From Punctularia strigosozonata HHB-11173 SS5 (taxonomy: Eukaryota; Basidiomycota; Agaricomycetes; Corticiales; Punctulariaceae): a stretch of 64,000 nucleotides of DNA. The first letter of the stretch is position 1. Every line of letters starts with the position of its first letter. Position numbers and translations under genes: made by a program. The DNA lies in contig NW_006767441.1 in the NCBI RefSeq assembly GCF_000264995.1, positions 514,255 to 578,254 on the forward strand, given 5' to 3'. Positions 59,838-64,000 of the stretch are shown piece by piece. The notes beneath the pieces are model-generated. The model was not told where the DNA came from. It ran no database searches and saw only the letters and a list, made by a program, of their open reading frames with translations.

Positions 59838-62183
59838 AATTATCGACGATCGAGCCGTGCACACCGACAATACTCCATACCTTGAGCACTCAGTGCAAAG
59901 AAGATGAAGATCGAAGAGCGCATAATGGATCAGTTGAAGATGCAGTGATAACAATGGGTATGGAGGGGGCTTTCCAGAAGTCCACAAGATCAGGAAACGC
60001 CGGTATGTATGGTTTTATACGTGGTCACAAAGCTGATCAATCCGCAGATGCACTGTCATCATACCAAACACCATCTGTGAATTGAACGCTGGCTGGCTTG
60101 CACCTGCGCAAGATGCGCTCGCTGTATATCAACAACTACAAATGCAAAGCGTAGTGCCAAAAACGACAAACCATCATCAGTGCATAAGAAAAAGCTGTTC
60201 CGCCACCACCCAGCACCACGCCGGCGTACTATATCGGCGCGCGCCATCAGCGCTCATCCCCTCATTAGTTCATGGTCCGTCGCGCCCAAGAGCTTACGGT
60301 CATTCGTACTTGCCTGGATGAGGAACCTCGCATCATATCCCTTGCCCTGCATCAACATAGCCTTCTGATTCTTTATCGGCCTGATTGGCGCCCGTACAAG
60401 GGCATAGCTTGGCAGATTTAGAGCACGTCGGGAGATAGAATCGGCGCCGCGTCCTTCGGTCTTTGGATCCTAGTAAAGCAGGTTCTTGGGGGACAAGATT
60501 GTTAACCGGACCTGGACTGGCCGCAATGGGACCTCTACCCCATCTCGCTCTCACTGGACCACCGCTTTGCCGCTACACGATGTGCACGTTCATTACGGGT
60601 GGCGATGTGGGCCTTCCTGTCTTTGGTAGCACCTCTGTTTGGCTAATGCCGGTATGAACCCTGTTTTTTGCTTCCTTCGTCTAGATCCGCGCAGAACGTA
60701 ACCTACCACTCACGCATTCTTGGCGTTGGTATTTGTCGACGAGAAGCGCTGTCGACAACAAGACCGTCCGCAGCTCTACCGAACCGAACCACGTAAGGCC
60801 TCTCCCAAGACGCCGCTCGCGTTTTCCACTGGACCTATTGTGTGCCGATGACTCCTCGGAGCTTGAGGGCCAGCATCGCGAAGGCGTAGTGAGAACGGCA
60901 TTGAGGCGTAGTACGCCTATGTGTGCCCGAGCATCGCAGAAAGCGCCTGTGGAAACCCCGCGAGGGAAAACGTTCGTACGACGCGAAGACGCGGTGACCT
61001 CTCGCATCGGCCTACGCCCAACAACCATTGGTCCGCTCCCTTCCCCGCAGCGTGCCAGAGCATACCGTCCCCACCTCCGTACGTTGGCGGCCTCGGAACA
61101 GGCCGCGATGGGCGTGATTTTCGCATCGAGCGAGGCCAGTCACTCGCCTTCGACGCTGCTCCCTCACCTGCCGGAGCTATGTTTGGTATCCGAGAATGTC
61201 GACTCTTCTTCCCCGCCACAGCTCGCCACCGCGCTGCTGCCATCGCCAACAATTCGAAGCCACTTGCTTCACGTCAGACACGCCGCACGCCGGAGGGCCG
61301 GCATTCTACACAGAGAGGTCGTTCGTTCCGCCCCTCGCACATTTTAACCTTCCCTCCGGCCCTGATCTCGAGAATTTAATCTCCCGCATTTTAAGGAACG
61401 TTCCAATCCGCATTAAGTAGGGAGGGCGCGCATGACTTCATTTTTTTGCTTCCCCAGACGGTCCCGGCGTTTTACTCACGCCATGCGCTGAGACGAATAT
61501 CGAATAACGGCGCAGTAGGTGTATTATTGGGGTAAATATCGTTCGTCGCACCGTGAGCCATACCATCAGATGACTTGGCGCTCGACGTCATCGTACGTGT
61601 CTACGCTCGTTTATTCTTGCAACGACAGTCGCCTTGCACACAACAGAGTGTATTTGCAGAGTGGAGTGGGCACTGAATGTTTTGGCGGGGCTCCCCGCGG
61701 ATATCTTTGCCTTCTGCGAAGAACTTTTACCACCTGCAAATACATTTTAACGCGCTAGCGAAGCTTAGATTCTGGAAAAATCCGCGTCCCTCGGCAACTA
61801 AGCCGGCTAAAACCCCGTTCCTGCGCAGAGTATGGAAGGTATTCATAGAATAGATCTATCGTGCGCGAGGTTATATACATATACAAATGGCGCGGACCCT
61901 AATACGTATACCAGATACAGCGTGTGCTAAAGTTGTTGTAGGGGGGGGGGGTGAATGGGGACAGGTGTAATGACGATGACGGAGGTCTTGTATAACGGAA
62001 CTCGGATATCCCTATGAGAAGAACCGGCCAGCTATCGGTACATGCGTTTGTCTGTCGTCTGCAGCAGCATAAACAAAACCCAATAAACATATAGGGAAAC
62101 AAAACCGCGTTAAAAGCATGGAGCACGATAAACTAGTAGAGGAGGGGTAAACGGGAGATGTATGGCCACAGTCGTATGGCTGT
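59838..62183. other. 2.3-kb region without recognised genes
   Basis: Overlapping frames of up to 204 codons on both strands between 60.7 and 61.4 kb are Arg/Pro/Ser-rich and mirror each other, which is typical of GC-rich non-coding DNA. A poly-G run of about 11 lies near 61939-61949. The last few hundred bases are probably the 3' UTR of the transcription factor gene on the minus strand. Confidence 0.35.
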
Positions 62184-64000
62184 TCAGCTCGGAGTAGGTT
62201 TGCCGTCTTCGGGCGCCGCCGCCGCCGCCGCCGCCACGGCAGCAGCCTCGTCCTCGCCACCTCTAGACTCTGTTGATGCGGCCAGGGCGGCGTTGATGTT
62301 ATGCAGGCCCTCGTGCACGGGCGCCGACGTTGGGGAGGTTGCGTGCACAGGCGTCTGCGCGCCCGACGCCGCGGGCGAGAAGCCGAGCCGCGGCGTAATG
62401 AAACCGCTCCCGCCCGCGCCGTACACGAAGCCGCCGCTGAGGCTGTCCAGCGTGTTGGAGTAGCCTGTCGGCGCGTTTCCAGCAGTAAGTAAAAACAAAA
62501 CAAAAAACCCGGCGTATAGAACCGAATGCGGGAAGGGTGTGCTTACCCGGCACGATGACGCTATCCCAGAAGCCGCTCGAGAGAATGGTGTCCATCGAGA
62601 GCAGGTCGTTCGCGTGTGAGTGCAACGACGGCGCCATCGTCGGCGGGAACGTCGAGATGTCCTGCACGGGCCCCATCTCGCTCTCGAACTGGTCCGGCGC
62701 GAGCATCGACGACAGATCGTGCGGGTCTTCCCCGCCCGCGACGTTGCCCACCAGCGTCGGCTGGCCCGCCGCCTCGTGCTGGTTCTGATGGTGCTGCGCC
62801 TGCGGCTGCTGCGCGTCCGGGGCCGGGCGTGGACCGTTCTCGGTCCTGGTGGAGATCAGGGCGCGAAGCAACGTGGCGTACAGCGCCGGCGTATGCATCG
62901 GCCCCGCGGCGATGCTCTCCAACACGTCCGCGACGTCCTTCACGAGCGCGATCGTGTTCTCCTCGTGCTCCATAAACGGCTGGAACTCGGGCCGGATGAG
63001 CTGCAGATCGAGACACGAAATCAGTAAACGCCGCGAAACCGTGTGAGAAAAGCGGGGCAACACGTATGACAGTTGACTCACCTTGAGCAAAGTCAGCACG
63101 GCGTAAGAACACTGCACGAAGTGCGAGTCGGGGGAATACTTGAGGTACCCGAGCGGGCCGAGCCCGTCGCGCACGATCGTCGCGCACTTGCTCGCGGTCG
63201 TGTGGCAGCGCACGAAAAAGTAGCCGAGGTCGATGTGGCTGCGCTCGAGCGCGTTCTGGAGCCCGAACGAGTTGATGACGAGCAGCGCGTAATTCGTGTA
63301 AAACTCGGATATGACGCGCCAGTACTGGAACTGGAGCTCGCCGGCGTCGCCGCCGACGGGCCGCGTCGTCCAGTCTTGATGCCAGCCGAGGACCTGCGCC
63401 TCGAGCGTCTTGATCACGAGGTAGTAGTCGCAGTCCGTCTGGAGCCCCGAGGCGGTCGTCGTCCCGGAGCTGAGTAGGTCCAAGCTGCGGGAGAGGATGC
63501 GCTGCAGGTGGACGTAGGCGGCGAGCCCGGCGTCCGAGGGGATCGCGTTCGGCGCGTTGCACCAATGGCCCGAGTCGCGGATGATGAAATCCTCCTTGAT
63601 GCTATGCGGCTTGCCCATCTGGGCGGAGAAGCTGCGGTCGAGCGCAAAGCATAGGTACCAGGTCCGCTCGCGATTGTGAACCTCCCGGTCCCGAGCGCGT
63701 CCTTCGGCCGTCGGCGCGGAGACGACGGCCGTCTTGCGGTGCAGGTTGAGGTCCGTCGCCATGCGGATGGCCATGCCGAGCAGGAGCCAGGTGCGGTCCT
63801 GCTCGTAGCGCTCGACAGGGCCGCAGCCCCAAAGCGCTAGAAGGAGGTAGGCCTGCACGATTTCGACCGACTTGTAGCCTTGCGCCGGGACGTCGAACGC
63901 GAGCTTTCGCGACATGTCCGTGAGCCGAGGATGTAACTCGGGCCGCGCTGGGTAGAACTTGCTAGCGATGGCGCAAACTAAGGGAGGTGGGAAAAAGGGC
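62184..64000 (-). CDS. Fungal-specific transcription factor, 3' part only
   Basis: The C-terminal part of a regulator with the fungal_trans-type middle homology domain. Visible exons are 63977-63082, 63000-62547 and 62464-62184 (about 544 residues). The first exon begins at an acceptor (TTAG) that leads into CAIASKFY, so upstream exons, presumably carrying a zinc cluster, lie beyond the window. Domain marks are VEIVQAYLLLALWGCGPVER, TWLLLGMAIRMATDLNLHRK and RERTWYLCFALDRSFSAQMGKP. Helical sequence follows to LTLLKLIRPEFQPFMEHEEN. The tail is rich in Gln, His and Pro, then Gly/Ser, and ends with a polyalanine stretch encoded by GCC/GCG repeats (about 62213-62248). The regulator's targets cannot be inferred. 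Confidence 0.88.

Noticed and set aside
60733-61379. Overlapping plus-strand frames of 204 and 152 codons
   Set aside because: Both are Arg/Pro/Ser-rich, in different phases over the same DNA, with equally long frames on the other strand. This is the pattern of GC-rich non-coding sequence.

Overview
This window is nuclear DNA of a filamentous basidiomycete, most likely an agaricomycete of the polypore type. The genes are cut by many short introns (about 47-65 nt, GT..AG), are packed a few hundred bases apart on both strands, and include families typical of this group: a DUF6535 membrane protein, multi-exon P450, a secreted phospholipase B with a GPI-like tail, and GAL4-type zinc-cluster regulators. 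The species cannot be named from the sequence alone. I rebuilt gene models by hand from splice consensus, frame continuity and remembered family motifs. Unless stated otherwise, the listed exons of a model add up to an intact reading frame.

Layout. 0-10.4 kb: 5' half of inositol-pentakisphosphate 2-kinase (-), a zinc-cluster regulator (+), arginase (-), a class I/II aminotransferase (+) and a UBLCP1-type phosphatase (-). 12.4-22.9 kb: secreted carboxylesterase (+), isovaleryl-CoA dehydrogenase (+), DUF6535 protein (-) and a choline-transporter-like protein (+). 23-32.8 kb: gene-poor. It holds one conserved-looking 310-residue protein (-), a 240-N assembly gap flanked by an exact 817-base duplication, and one small unrecognised two-exon gene (-). 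32.9-38.7 kb: phospholipase B (+) and a P450 (-), convergent. 39.9-57.7 kb is a dense housekeeping block: Ubp3/USP10-type deubiquitinase (+), ATP synthase epsilon (-), Rab GTPase (+), cytochrome c oxidase subunit IV/Cox5 (-), proteasome subunit Rpn8 (-), an alpha/beta hydrolase (+), an FMO-like monooxygenase (-), Golgi apyrase (+) and a PWWP-like nuclear protein (-). 58-62 kb: gene-poor again, with a probable small cell-surface protein (-). 62.2-64 kb: 3' part of a second fungal-specific transcription factor (-), running off the window.

The genes do not form an obvious pathway cluster. They are general metabolism (arginine, leucine and lipid turnover), respiration (ATP15 and COX5 within 3 kb), protein turnover (deubiquitinase, Rpn8 and UBLCP1, whose animal homologue acts on the nuclear proteasome), Golgi/trafficking and secretion. 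I found no convincing undescribed system. The most useful observations are two micro-exons (20 and 10 nt) in arginase, a scaffolding duplication that creates a false second copy of a gene end, a Rab with Thr at the catalytic Gln position, several genes that ORF-based calling misses or truncates (ATP synthase epsilon, the C-terminal third of the PWWP protein, the 57-nt stop-free intron of RPN8), and a few unrecognised small genes.
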